Source: Candidatus Thioglobus autotrophicus (GTDB lineage Bacteria > Pseudomonadota > Gammaproteobacteria > PS1 > Pseudothioglobaceae). From it: a stretch of DNA of 64,000 bases. This document shows, in pieces, positions 31,742-41,838 of the stretch; within the stretch, counting starts at the first letter, position 1; each line of letters begins with the position of its first letter. The position numbers and the translations under genes are program-made. The notes beneath the pieces are model-generated. The model ran no database searches, was not told the DNA's origin, and saw only the letters and a program-made list of their open reading frames with translations. Location: NCBI GenBank assembly GCA_022448455.1, contig JAKUUR010000005.1, positions 1-64,000 on the forward strand, written 5' to 3'.

Positions 31742-32638
31742 TTAAGGCATCGGGATAATGTGCTGTTTTCTTGTGGCTATTCCTTGGAAAATAATAGCTG
31801 TCAGAATAAAGAATCCGCCAATAAGGGTATTAGCTTCTGGAGTTTCATGAATTCCAATGATTGGCAACCAAGCCCAAAAAATCCCAGCAACCACTTCAAG
31901 CAGTGTTAGTAGTACAAGTTCCCCGCTAGGTAAATATTTTGCCCCCAAACCAAACAGAATCAATCCGACACCGATAACTAAGCCGTTGATCAAACTTATC
32001 CCTAAATTGATTGGTGGCATTTCAAAACTACCACCTGTTGCAACAAGTAAAATTGATGCTAGTATCACACTAAAAAAGCCAGCAAGTCCCGGAGTTAGCA
32101 ATTTGGGAATCTCAGGATTGTGGCGAATGGTAATCGTATAAATGGCAAAACCAAGTGCCACAAAGAAACCGTAAGTCGCACCAATTATCGTGCTTGATTT
32201 TTCGGCATCCCAAACCATAACAATAACACCAACAACAACAATTACCATGTTTACTAATGTGACTCGACTGAGCCTTTCCCCAAGAATTAAATACCCTAGG
32301 AATGCAGAAAGAGTCGGCGACAATGCGAGCATTAACAAACTCACAGCAACACTTGTTGTCGTTAAAGCATAGATCCAACCAAACATAGTAAGAGATAACA
32401 CAAGACCGCCAAAAACAACCCAAATATCGATTCGTTTCAATGAATTAAGAAAGTTTCTGCCTTCTCTTAACAAAACATAGGCAATAACAACCAAGAAAAT
32501 AGTAATTCCTCGATAAATGAGAAAGGGAAGCCTATAGTGTTCTGCGTCTTCTAATAAACGAACAAGTGGTGCGCCCAAACTCCAGACAAGTCCGCTAATG
32601 ACCACTAGAACAAAACCTAAGAAATAGTTATTCTGCAT
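31742..32638 (-). CDS. EamA/DMT-superfamily permease
   Basis: 298 aa, about 10 TM segments, EamA repeats (LALSPTLSAFLGYLILGERLS). Confidence 0.88.
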   Translation of the reverse strand: MQNNYFLGFVLVVISGLVWSLGAPLVRLLEDAEHYRLPFLIYRGITIFLVVIAYVLLREGRNFLNSLKRIDIWVVFGGLVLSLTMFGWIYALTTTSVAVSLLMLALSPTLSAFLGYLILGERLSRVTLVNMVIVVVGVIVMVWDAEKSSTIIGATYGFFVALGFAIYTITIRHNPEIPKLLTPGLAGFFSVILASILLVATGGSFEMPPINLGISLINGLVIGVGLILFGLGAKYLPSGELVLLTLLEVVAGIFWAWLPIIGIHETPEANTLIGGFFILTAIIFQGIATRKQHIIPMP

Positions 32639-32676
32639 TTTTTAAGCCTCTTAATAACATCTGATTAGATGCCACT

Positions 32677-32688
32677 AATGCGCGCATT
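32677..32688. promoter_or_regulatory. 12-bp perfect palindrome in divergent intergenic region (putative operator)
   Basis: AATGCGCGCATT between the DMT permease (-) and the hydantoinase (+). Confidence 0.3.
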
Positions 32689-32806
32689 TTGTTCTTAAAT
32701 ACAATTTCTGTCAATCATTTTTTTTTACTTAACTATCTGAGCATAATAAAACTTGGAGATTTAATTTAAAATATACTATATCAATTCAAACTTAACAGCG
32801 TAGTGC

Positions 32807-35800
32807 ATGAATTTAGAACCTCAAGAGGATAAAAAACTTTGGCAATTTTGGATTGATCGTGGCGGAACCTTTACAGATATCGTTGGCTGCAACCCAGATG
32901 GTGAGATTTTGATACATAAATTACTCTCAGAAAACCCAAATCAATATTCTGACGCTGCGATTCAGGGCATAAGAGATCTACTCAAGTTAACTCATGAAGA
33001 GGCAATCCCAATGACTCAAATTGATGTCGTAAAAATGGGTACAACGGTTGCCACAAATGCCTTACTAGAAAGACAAGGGGAAAAAACACTGCTTGCAATT
33101 ACCCAAGGTTTTGGGGATATCTTAAGAATTGGTTATCAAAATAGACCCAAACTCTTTGCAATCGATATTCAACTACCAGAAATGCTTTACAGTGACGTGA
33201 TTGAAATTGACGAACGCCTAGACCCACGTGGTTACGTTATTAAACCGCTTGATGAGAAAAATACCGAAAAGCAATTACAAAAATACTTTGTTGACGGTTA
33301 CAGAACAATTGCAATTGTCTTGATGCACGGCTATCGATATCCTGAACATGAAAAAAAAATAGCAGCCATTGCGCAAAGAATTGGTTTTACTCAAATTTCG
33401 ATTAGTCATCAAGTCAGCCCCTTAATGAAAATTATTCCTAGAGGTGATACCACTGTTCTAGACGCATATTTATCACCAGTACTTAGACGCTACGTCAGCC
33501 AAGTAGAAAACGCACTTGGCAGAGAAGCGAAACAAACAGGTCGCTTAATGTTTATGCAATCCCATGGTGGACTAACCGATGCGCGCTTCTTTGCAGGAAA
33601 GGACGCAATACTTTCAGGGCCTGCAGGTGGCGTTGTGGGAATGGCTAAAACAGCGAAAGCAGCAGGCTTTAACAAGTTAATTGGGTTTGACATGGGTGGC
33701 ACTTCAACTGATGTCTCTCATTTCGCTGGTGATTACGAGCGTGCCTTTGAAACCGAAGTTGCTGGGATTAGATGTTGTGCGCCAATGATGCTCATCCATA
33801 CCGTTGCCGCTGGTGGAGGCTCTATACTTCATTTTGACGGATCACGCTATAGAGTTGGTCCTGATTCTGCAGGCGCCAATCCAGGTCCTGCATGTTATCG
33901 AAACGGAGGGCCTTTAACGATTACTGATTGTAATGTCATGTTAGGCAAATTAGACCCAGACTTCTTTCCTAAAGTTTTTGGTCCGAAAGCAGATCAACCT
34001 CTTAATAGTGAAGTTGTAAAAGAAAAATTTAATGATCTAACAAAACAAATCGAAAATGCAACAGGCAAACCAATCACACCCCAAGAAGTTGCAGAAGGTT
34101 TTCTATCTATTGCCATTGACAACATGAGTAATGCTATCAAAAAAATCTCAGTTCAGAGAGGTCATGATGTAAGTGACTATACCTTATCTTGTTTTGGTGG
34201 TGCAGGCGCACAACATGCATGTCTAGTTGCAGACAATTTGGGAATGAAGCAAATTCACTTACACCCGTTCGCAGGGGTTTTGTCAGCCTTTGGCATAGGT
34301 CTTGCAGACACTCGCACAATTAATGACATGGCAATTGAAGCTCAACTTGATCAACAACTAATCACCACCATTTCTTTAGAGCTTAAGACACTCAAGCAAA
34401 GGGGCGTTGAAGACTTATTAGCCCAAGGATTGAATACCTCAACACTGATTTACCATCAACGTGTTTATATCCGCTATCTAGGTTCGGATACAGCAATAGC
34501 AGTCACCTTTAACAATCTTGAGGAACTTATAAAAGAATTTGAAAGCATTCATTTTGACCGATTTGGCTTCACCTCTCCTGAAAAAAAACTGATAGTTGAG
34601 TCCATTCAAGTCGAAACTGTATCAAAAAGTACACAAACTACCTTAAAGAGAAGCACCTTGAGCACAAAGCAAATCTTAACATTGGCTGAACGGCAAGCTG
34701 TAATGGCTGGAAATATACACAATGTTTGTTTTTATGATCGTGAACAAATCCCTATAAACTTTGAAATTAAAGGACCTGCTATTATCATTGAAAAAGCCTC
34801 CACTATTGTTATTGAGCCAGGCTGGAGGGCACAGCTTTCATCAAATAATGATTTAATTCTAGAACGAATTGAACCACTCAAAAGGCAAAACGCTATAGGC
34901 ACCAATGTTGACCCTGTGATGCTTGAGGTATTTAATAACCTGTTTATGAATATTGCTGAACAAATGGGTACAGTTCTTGAAAATACTGCGGCCTCTGTGA
35001 ACATCAAAGAGAGACTTGACTTTTCCTGCGCAATTTTTACACCTGAAGGTGAGCTTGTAGCCAATGCACCTCATATACCAGTACATTTAGGATCAATGAG
35101 TGAATCCATCAAAACAATTATTCGTGAAAACGCTACCTCAATGAAATCAGGTGACGCATTTTTAATAAATGCACCCTACAACGGCGGAACTCATTTACCT
35201 GATATCACCTTAATTAAACCCGTTTATGATGAAAACAATAGTAAGGTTATTTTTTATGTTGCTAATCGTGGACATCACGCTGACATTGGAGGCATGACAC
35301 CTGGTTCTGCGCCTGCGAACTCGACACATGTTAATGAGGAAGGAGTTCTCATAGACAACTTTAAACTTGTATCTTCAGGAAAATTTTTAGAAAGTGAGAT
35401 ACACCAACTGCTGGGTACTGGTCCCTATCCTGCAAGAAATATAAAACAAAATATTGCTGACTTAAAAGCACAAGTAGCTGCAGCAGAAAAGGGTGCGAAA
35501 GAATTACTAATTATCATTGAGCGTTATGGTCTTGATGTTGTTCATGCTTATATGCAGCACGTACAAGACAATGCAGAGGAGTCAGTTCGCAGGATTATAG
35601 ATGTACTGAAAGATACTAGTTTCACTTATAAAATGGATGATGGCCATCAAGTAAGTGTTGCCATTAAGGTTGATAAAATCAGACGTTGCGCAACCATTGA
35701 TTTTACTGGAACCAGTTCACAACACCCCGGCAACTATAATGCACCAATTGCAATCTGCTATGCCGCTGTACTTTATGTCTTTCGCTGCCTAATTGACGAT

Positions 35801-36439
35801 GACATCCCGCTAAATAATGGGTGCTTTAAGCCACTAAATATAATCGTACCTGAGAAGAGCATGATTAATCCCGTCTATCCAGCCGCAGTTGTCGCCGGTA
35901 ATGTTGAGACTTCTCAATATATAGTTGATGCACTGTTTGGTGCCCTGGGAAAGATGGCTGCATCACAAGGCACAATGAATAATTACATTTGGGGAAATGA
36001 CAGAATACAAAACTATGAAACTATATGTGGTGGTTCTGGCGCTAGTGCTAATCAAAACGGATGTAGTGCAGTTCAGACTCATATGACTAATACCAGATTA
36101 ACAGACCCAGAAGTTTTAGAGTGGCGCTTTCCTGTAAGACTTGAAACTTTTAAAATTAGAAAAAATTCCGGTGGCAAAGGTAAGTACAAAGGCGGAGAAG
36201 GGGTGGATCGACAGATGCGCTTTCTTGAACCAATGACCGTTAATATGATAGCAGGACATCGAATTGAACCTCCTTATGGAATTGCAGGAGGCGAGCCAGG
36301 TGCTGTCGGTGAAAATTACGTCGTTCACTCTGATCAAAAAATTACAAATATAGGAACAAAGGGTCAAGTCGAAGTCAATAAAAATGATATTTTTATCTTA
36401 AAAACTCCCGGTGGTGGCGGTTATGGCTACCCTGACTAA
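32807..36439 (+). CDS. fused hydantoinase A/B (5-oxoprolinase / N-methylhydantoinase type)
   Basis: 1210 aa; HyuA WIDRGGTFTDIVG, GTTVATNALLERQG, GFDMGGTSTDVSH; HyuB ERLDFSCAIFTPEGELVANAPHIPVHLGSM, NRGHHADIGG. Confidence 0.93.
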   Translation: MNLEPQEDKKLWQFWIDRGGTFTDIVGCNPDGEILIHKLLSENPNQYSDAAIQGIRDLLKLTHEEAIPMTQIDVVKMGTTVATNALLERQGEKTLLAITQGFGDILRIGYQNRPKLFAIDIQLPEMLYSDVIEIDERLDPRGYVIKPLDEKNTEKQLQKYFVDGYRTIAIVLMHGYRYPEHEKKIAAIAQRIGFTQISISHQVSPLMKIIPRGDTTVLDAYLSPVLRRYVSQVENALGREAKQTGRLMFMQSHGGLTDARFFAGKDAILSGPAGGVVGMAKTAKAAGFNKLIGFDMGGTSTDVSHFAGDYERAFETEVAGIRCCAPMMLIHTVAAGGGSILHFDGSRYRVGPDSAGANPGPACYRNGGPLTITDCNVMLGKLDPDFFPKVFGPKADQPLNSEVVKEKFNDLTKQIENATGKPITPQEVAEGFLSIAIDNMSNAIKKISVQRGHDVSDYTLSCFGGAGAQHACLVADNLGMKQIHLHPFAGVLSAFGIGLADTRTINDMAIEAQLDQQLITTISLELKTLKQRGVEDLLAQGLNTSTLIYHQRVYIRYLGSDTAIAVTFNNLEELIKEFESIHFDRFGFTSPEKKLIVESIQVETVSKSTQTTLKRSTLSTKQILTLAERQAVMAGNIHNVCFYDREQIPINFEIKGPAIIIEKASTIVIEPGWRAQLSSNNDLILERIEPLKRQNAIGTNVDPVMLEVFNNLFMNIAEQMGTVLENTAASVNIKERLDFSCAIFTPEGELVANAPHIPVHLGSMSESIKTIIRENATSMKSGDAFLINAPYNGGTHLPDITLIKPVYDENNSKVIFYVANRGHHADIGGMTPGSAPANSTHVNEEGVLIDNFKLVSSGKFLESEIHQLLGTGPYPARNIKQNIADLKAQVAAAEKGAKELLIIIERYGLDVVHAYMQHVQDNAEESVRRIIDVLKDTSFTYKMDDGHQVSVAIKVDKIRRCATIDFTGTSSQHPGNYNAPIAICYAAVLYVFRCLIDDDIPLNNGCFKPLNIIVPEKSMINPVYPAAVVAGNVETSQYIVDALFGALGKMAASQGTMNNYIWGNDRIQNYETICGGSGASANQNGCSAVQTHMTNTRLTDPEVLEWRFPVRLETFKIRKNSGGKGKYKGGEGVDRQMRFLEPMTVNMIAGHRIEPPYGIAGGEPGAVGENYVVHSDQKITNIGTKGQVEVNKNDIFILKTPGGGGYGYPD

Positions 36440-36506
36440 TATATGTATTTATAATGGAGCAGAGCTAATTAGACGCTCATCATTAAAACTGAAAGAGAGT
36501 TGAACT

Positions 36507-37370
36507 ATGAAAAACATCAAACAAAACCAGGCCCCTCTTGATGCCCATAAACGCCAACAAAATAAACCCGTTATCGCCTATCCTATAGATGCCTTGCCTA
36601 AATCAAATAAAGACCTCTACGAATCTGCAAGAAAGCAATTAACTTTGATTGATGAAACCATCATTCCTCCAAGAGAGGCAAAAACTTTTGTTGTTCCTGC
36701 GGGTCATTTTTTTCGAATTGTATGTAGCGAAGGCCCACAAGTAGGAGATCTAAACCTTTGGAACAATGACAACATCAATGAGCACTTTTATAGTGGCAAA
36801 ACGAGAGCACTTTATGGCACCCATGTTAGTACCGCTGATCGCCTATATTCAAATTTTCCCTATCTCAGACCGATGGCGACTATCACCCACGACACACTAG
36901 ATTGGTATGGCTGGGACAAAGATGGCGGCGGTGTCCACGATGTCATTGGTACTCGCTGCGACCCCTACACTCATATGGCGCTTAGTGGAAATGAATATCA
37001 TTATTGCTGCCATTCAAACCTTTGTCGAGCGCTATCCAAGCAGCAAAGAAAACCAATCTCTGAAATAGAAATCCTAGTTCATGATGTTCTTAATGTTTTC
37101 ATGTGTACTGGCTTTACCAAAGACACCCACCAGTACTTTATGAAAGCGAGTCCAGTTCGCCCTCATGACTTCATTGAGATGTTTGCTGAAATTAACTTGT
37201 TGGGAGCGCTGTCAGCCTGCCCTGGAGGAGATTGCAGTTCTTCACATTCAAGTGACTCAGCCACTTGTTATCCTTTGAAGGTTGAAATTTATAAGCCAAA
37301 TCAGGATAGCTTGAATGACTGGCGCCCACCATCAACTAGTAAATATTCTGGCGATCATGGTTATAAATGA
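36507..37370 (+). CDS. DUF1989 / urea carboxylase-associated family protein
   Basis: ETIIPPREAKTFVVPAGHFFRIV, GPQVGDLNLWN, YHYCCHSNLCRAL, CPGGDCSS. Confidence 0.85.
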   Translation: MKNIKQNQAPLDAHKRQQNKPVIAYPIDALPKSNKDLYESARKQLTLIDETIIPPREAKTFVVPAGHFFRIVCSEGPQVGDLNLWNNDNINEHFYSGKTRALYGTHVSTADRLYSNFPYLRPMATITHDTLDWYGWDKDGGGVHDVIGTRCDPYTHMALSGNEYHYCCHSNLCRALSKQQRKPISEIEILVHDVLNVFMCTGFTKDTHQYFMKASPVRPHDFIEMFAEINLLGALSACPGGDCSSSHSSDSATCYPLKVEIYKPNQDSLNDWRPPSTSKYSGDHGYK

Positions 37371-37400
37371 AACTGAATTACATACATTCAAATATAGTAA

Positions 37401-39005
37401 ATGACTAGTTACGATTACATTATTGTTGGCGCCGGTTCAGCTGGCTGTGTTTTAGCCAATCGTTTAAGTGCAAATCCTGAAAATAGCGTTTGTTTGATTG
37501 AAGGTGGTGGTAGCGATAAAAGCCCATGGATTCAAATTCCAGCTGGAATTTTTGGATTATATGGCCACAAGAAATTTGATTACGCATACCAAGGCGTTCC
37601 TCAGAAGAACCTAAATAACCGCACTATCACAGTCAATCGTGGTAAGTGTCTCGGCGGTACCAGTTCGATCAACGGTATGATCTACATACGTGGCAACAAG
37701 AATGATTATGACAATTGGGCCAAGCTGGGCTGTGAAGGCTGGTCCTACGAAGAAGTCCTGCCTGTATTTAAAAAACTTGAGAATGACCAAACAGGTGGAG
37801 AATCAAAATATCACTCTTCAGATGGAGAGTGGCCAGTAGTTAAACCACAAGACGTGAACGCAACTGCCAAACGCTTTGTTAAGGCTGGAAGAACAATCGG
37901 GCTACCGCATAATCAAGACTTTAATGCCAGCTCACAATTGGGCCTTGGAATTTATAATGTAAACCAAAACAAGGGTACTCGAGTGAGTTCTTATACAGCC
38001 TTTGTCGAACCTATTCTGAAAAGACCAAATCTGACAATCCTTACCCATGCAAAGGTTAAAGCATTGGATATTGAGGGTGATTGTGCTAAGGCAGTCAATA
38101 TAGTAATGAATGAAACCGATAAAAAGCTAATTTGCAACAAAGAAATTATTCTTAGTGCCGGTGCTATCGATTCACCTAGAATTCTCCTTGCCTCGGGCAT
38201 TGGAAATAAAAATGACCTTGACGAGCTAGGAATAACTTGCAAACACAACGTGGTCGGTGTTGGCGAGAATCTTCAAGACCACCTGGACACAATGGTTACT
38301 ATTCGCTCGAAAAAGGCTGAATCTATAGGTGTCTCTTGGAAATCTTTGTTGCCTGATGTAATTACTGCTCCGTTTAAATACTATTTTAATAAGATGGGAT
38401 GGTGGACAACTAATTATGTCGAAGCGGGAGGCTTTGCTGAGACCAAATATGCCAATAATAACTATCCAGATGTTCAATTCCACTTCACTCCAATATATAG
38501 GAGTCACCGCGGCAAAAGATTTGAGTTTGGCCATGGCTACTCGCTTTTCACTTGTTTATTGCGCCCTCACAGCACAGGCTCTATCAAGTTGACCAAGGAG
38601 GGGTCAACATTTAAACTACTCATTGATCACAATTTTTTATCCGATCCAAGAGATGAAACTATCATAATTGAGGCAGTAAAAAAAGCCAGAGAAGTCTTAT
38701 TATCGGCAGAATTTGACGAAGTTCGTGGCAAAGAAATGGCTCCAGGAAAAACAGTACAGAGCGATCAAGAGATATTGGAATACATACGCAGAACCGCACT
38801 GACGGTCTACCACCCAGTTGGAACCTGCAAAATGGGAATTGATGAACTAGCTGTGGTTTCGCCAGAAAATTTAAAGGTAAAAGGGATGAATAATTTGCGT
38901 GTTATCGATGCCTCAATTATGCCAACCATTGTCAGCGGCAATACCTCAGCACCGACCATGATGATTGCAGAAATGGGCTCAAGAATGATACTGAATAAAT
39001 CGTAA
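37401..39005 (+). CDS. GMC-family FAD oxidoreductase (choline dehydrogenase-like)
   Basis: YDYIIVGAGSAGCVLANRLS, RGKCLGGTSSINGMIYIRGN, YHPVGTCKMG, SGNTSAPTMMIAE. Confidence 0.95.
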   Translation: MTSYDYIIVGAGSAGCVLANRLSANPENSVCLIEGGGSDKSPWIQIPAGIFGLYGHKKFDYAYQGVPQKNLNNRTITVNRGKCLGGTSSINGMIYIRGNKNDYDNWAKLGCEGWSYEEVLPVFKKLENDQTGGESKYHSSDGEWPVVKPQDVNATAKRFVKAGRTIGLPHNQDFNASSQLGLGIYNVNQNKGTRVSSYTAFVEPILKRPNLTILTHAKVKALDIEGDCAKAVNIVMNETDKKLICNKEIILSAGAIDSPRILLASGIGNKNDLDELGITCKHNVVGVGENLQDHLDTMVTIRSKKAESIGVSWKSLLPDVITAPFKYYFNKMGWWTTNYVEAGGFAETKYANNNYPDVQFHFTPIYRSHRGKRFEFGHGYSLFTCLLRPHSTGSIKLTKEGSTFKLLIDHNFLSDPRDETIIIEAVKKAREVLLSAEFDEVRGKEMAPGKTVQSDQEILEYIRRTALTVYHPVGTCKMGIDELAVVSPENLKVKGMNNLRVIDASIMPTIVSGNTSAPTMMIAEMGSRMILNKS

Positions 39006-39110
39006 CCAAATAAAAATACACTTAATTTAAAAACTAGAGATAAAAATAATAACTTTGCACTACACAAGGTTGCGAAAATTCAAATTAATTAACTAACTTT
39101 CAGGCGAAAT

Positions 39111-39977
39111 ATGGAAAATTTACGGGGTATTTTATTCATGATTCTGGCTATGGCTGGGTTTGCTCTTGAAGATTTATTTATCAAACTTCTCTCATCGCAT
39201 GTACCAGTATCACAGATATTAATCATTCTTGGCTTTAGTGGAACCGCTGTATTCTTAATTATTGCAATCCTGACCCATGCGCCAATTCTGCAAAGAGATC
39301 TATTAAATAGGCCCGTTATCATTCGGACATTTTGTGAACTGTTTGCAGCATTATTCTTTGTTTCAGCGATCGCTTTAACACCACTTTCATCTGCAGTATC
39401 AATTTTAATGATAACCCCGTTAATGGTAACGATGGGAGCTGCAGTATTTTTTGGAGAAAAAGTTGGCTGGCGACGTTGGAGTGCTGTGATGATTGGATTT
39501 ATTGGGGTCTTATTAATCTTGCGCCCAGGATTTGATAGTTTTATGCCAGCCTCACTTCTAGCAGTTATTGCAACTATATTTTTAGCGGTAAGGGATTTAG
39601 TTACCCGTGCCATGCAGTTTGAGATTTCAACAACAACAGTTTCTATGTATGCATTTTTAGCATGTGGCATCTCAGGTTTTATTGCTATGCCTTTCTATTC
39701 AGCTATGGTTATTCCTTCTTCAATTGAAATAGTGTATTTAATCTCAGCCACGTTTGTCGGCGTAATTGGCTATTACGCAGTCGTCCTTGCTACTCGCAAT
39801 GGAGATGTATCAGTTATATCACCATTCCGTTATTCACGGCTGCTGTTTGCTATGCTTTTATCAATCATAATTCTCTCAGAAAGACCAGACTTACTAACAT
39901 TGAGTGGAGCTTCAATAATTTTGGTTTCAGGCATATACACATTCATTCGTGAAGGTCGTTTGAAGCAAATACACTAA
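39111..39977 (+). CDS. EamA/DMT-superfamily permease
   Basis: 288 aa polytopic; duplicated EamA domain (PLMVTMGAAVFFGEKVGWRRW). Confidence 0.88.
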   Translation: MENLRGILFMILAMAGFALEDLFIKLLSSHVPVSQILIILGFSGTAVFLIIAILTHAPILQRDLLNRPVIIRTFCELFAALFFVSAIALTPLSSAVSILMITPLMVTMGAAVFFGEKVGWRRWSAVMIGFIGVLLILRPGFDSFMPASLLAVIATIFLAVRDLVTRAMQFEISTTTVSMYAFLACGISGFIAMPFYSAMVIPSSIEIVYLISATFVGVIGYYAVVLATRNGDVSVISPFRYSRLLFAMLLSIIILSERPDLLTLSGASIILVSGIYTFIREGRLKQIH

Positions 39978-40094
39978 AGTGGTGTTGATAGTTTTCTTCT
40001 CGTTACAGCATAAGAATATACTGTATAGAAAAAGCTTGATTTCCTAAGCAAACTTTATTAACATCCGCAGGATAAATCACATCGAGGAGATGCT

Positions 40095-41303
40095 ATGAAT
40101 ATGCCAAGAACAAAACTGATACCAAACGGCGACAATATCGTTCATACGTTTACCGATACAGAATATAAAAACCGTCAAGCTCGTCTTAGACAACATATGG
40201 CAGCAAATAATATTGATGCTGTTATCTTTAGTTCTATCCATGGCATTAATTACTATAGCGACTTTCTATATTGCTCTTTTGGACGCCCTTACGCACTAGT
40301 TCTAACCCAAGACAAAGCCACAACTGTAACAGCCAACATTGACGGAGGTCAACCATGGCGTCGCACCTTTGGTGAAAATCTAGTTTATACCGACTGGCAA
40401 AAAGACAGTTACTTCTATGCTTTACAGCAACTAATAGAAAACAAAGGAACAATTGGTATTGAGCATGACCATATCACTATGGAACGATTAGACAAACTTC
40501 AAAGTGCTTTCGATAAAGCTAAACTTGTTGATATTTCGGTTGATTGTATGAAAATGCGTTCAATCAAATCAGATGAAGAAATAGCTCACATCATCCAGGG
40601 GGCCAATGTCTGTGATATCGGAGGTGCTGCTTTGTTAGAAGCGATCAAAGAGGGGGCTCCAGAACATGAAGTGGCACTTCATTCCACACAAGCCATGGTC
40701 AGAGAAATCGCAAAGAGATACCCACACTCCGAACTGATGGATACTTGGACCTGGTTTCAGTCTGGAATTAATACCGACGGCGCTCACAATCCTGTCACTA
40801 CAAGACAGGTTCAAAAAGGTGACATTCTGAGTCTCAACTGTTTTTCTATGATTGCTGGTTATTACGTTGCACTTGAACGCACATTGTTCTACGACCACGT
40901 TGATGATGAATCCTTAAGACTATGGGAAATTAATGTTAAAGTTCACGAAGAAGGCATGAAATTAATCAATCCAGGTGTTGCTTGTAGGGATATCGCTCTT
41001 GAACTGAATAAAATTTTCGAAGAATATGGCTTACTTGAAAGCCGTACCTTTGGCTACGGTCATTCTTTTGGAGTTCTATCTCACTATTACGGTCGAGAAG
41101 CTGGTGTAGAATTGAGAGAGGATATCGACACAGTTCTTCAAAAGAATATGGTGGTCTCAATGGAACCGATGATTATGATTCCTGAAGGTCAACCGGGTGC
41201 AGGTGGATATCGTGAGCATGATGTTATGATAATAACAGAGGATAGCGCTTATGACATTACCAAATTCCCTTACGGACCGGAACACAATATTATCACTAAC
41301 TAG
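40095..41303 (+). CDS. creatinase (creatine amidinohydrolase)
   Basis: 402 aa, pita-bread M24 fold; near full-length resemblance to characterised creatinases (NINYYSDFLYCSFGRPYALV-like segment, NIDGGQPWRRT, ELMDTWTWFQSGINTDGAHNPVTTR, YGHSFGVLSHYYGREAGVELREDIDTVL, MIPEGQPGAGGYREHD, ITKFPYGPEHNII). Confidence 0.93.
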   Translation: MNMPRTKLIPNGDNIVHTFTDTEYKNRQARLRQHMAANNIDAVIFSSIHGINYYSDFLYCSFGRPYALVLTQDKATTVTANIDGGQPWRRTFGENLVYTDWQKDSYFYALQQLIENKGTIGIEHDHITMERLDKLQSAFDKAKLVDISVDCMKMRSIKSDEEIAHIIQGANVCDIGGAALLEAIKEGAPEHEVALHSTQAMVREIAKRYPHSELMDTWTWFQSGINTDGAHNPVTTRQVQKGDILSLNCFSMIAGYYVALERTLFYDHVDDESLRLWEINVKVHEEGMKLINPGVACRDIALELNKIFEEYGLLESRTFGYGHSFGVLSHYYGREAGVELREDIDTVLQKNMVVSMEPMIMIPEGQPGAGGYREHDVMIITEDSAYDITKFPYGPEHNIITN

Positions 41304-41318
41304 TATGCCGAGGCTAGA

Positions 41319-41837
41319 CTAGCTTTCGTAAGAGTAAATCTCCACCATCATCTCGTCAGCTATTAGCTCTAGCTTATCTTTAATGAGGCGCTCATCAATA
41401 GAAATTGGTAAATGTAAGTTAATTTGTGCCTTAAAGAGCTGCTCGCCTGACATCGATGCGTCAATTATTTCGGTCTTTATCCCCTCTACATTGGCTTTCA
41501 GTTCATAAGTTAAGACATGAGACAATTTATTAATAATACCTACATGATTTTGACCTATTAGCTCAATATTGTAGCTCTTAAAATCAGAGTGCGTTGCTGG
41601 TGTAGTCTCTTCACACGCAATTTGTAAGCCTAACTTGGATGAGGTTAGCTCTTTTATAAGCTTTTTGGCATTCTTTGCTGGCACGTTAACCCTTAAAATA
41701 CCGGCAAACTTAGCCTCAATAGTTGACATATTACTCTCTATCCAGTCGCCATCATTTGAGACAATTATCTCTGACAGACTATCCAACAGTCCTGGTTTAT
41801 CATCACCCAAAACACTAATTAAAATTGATTTCATCAA
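41319..41837 (-). CDS. double ACT-domain protein, GcvR-like
   Basis: LISVLGDDKPGLLDSLSEII and IELIGQNHVGIINKLSHVL ACT repeats; downstream of gcvP. Confidence 0.82.
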   Translation of the reverse strand: MMKSILISVLGDDKPGLLDSLSEIIVSNDGDWIESNMSTIEAKFAGILRVNVPAKNAKKLIKELTSSKLGLQIACEETTPATHSDFKSYNIELIGQNHVGIINKLSHVLTYELKANVEGIKTEIIDASMSGEQLFKAQINLHLPISIDERLIKDKLELIADEMMVEIYSYES

Positions 41838-41838
41838 C

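Noticed and set aside
39089-39670. 193-aa minus-strand ORF
   Set aside because: Antisense shadow of the DMT permease (39111-39977), with low-complexity Ile/Lys/Asn/Ala composition.
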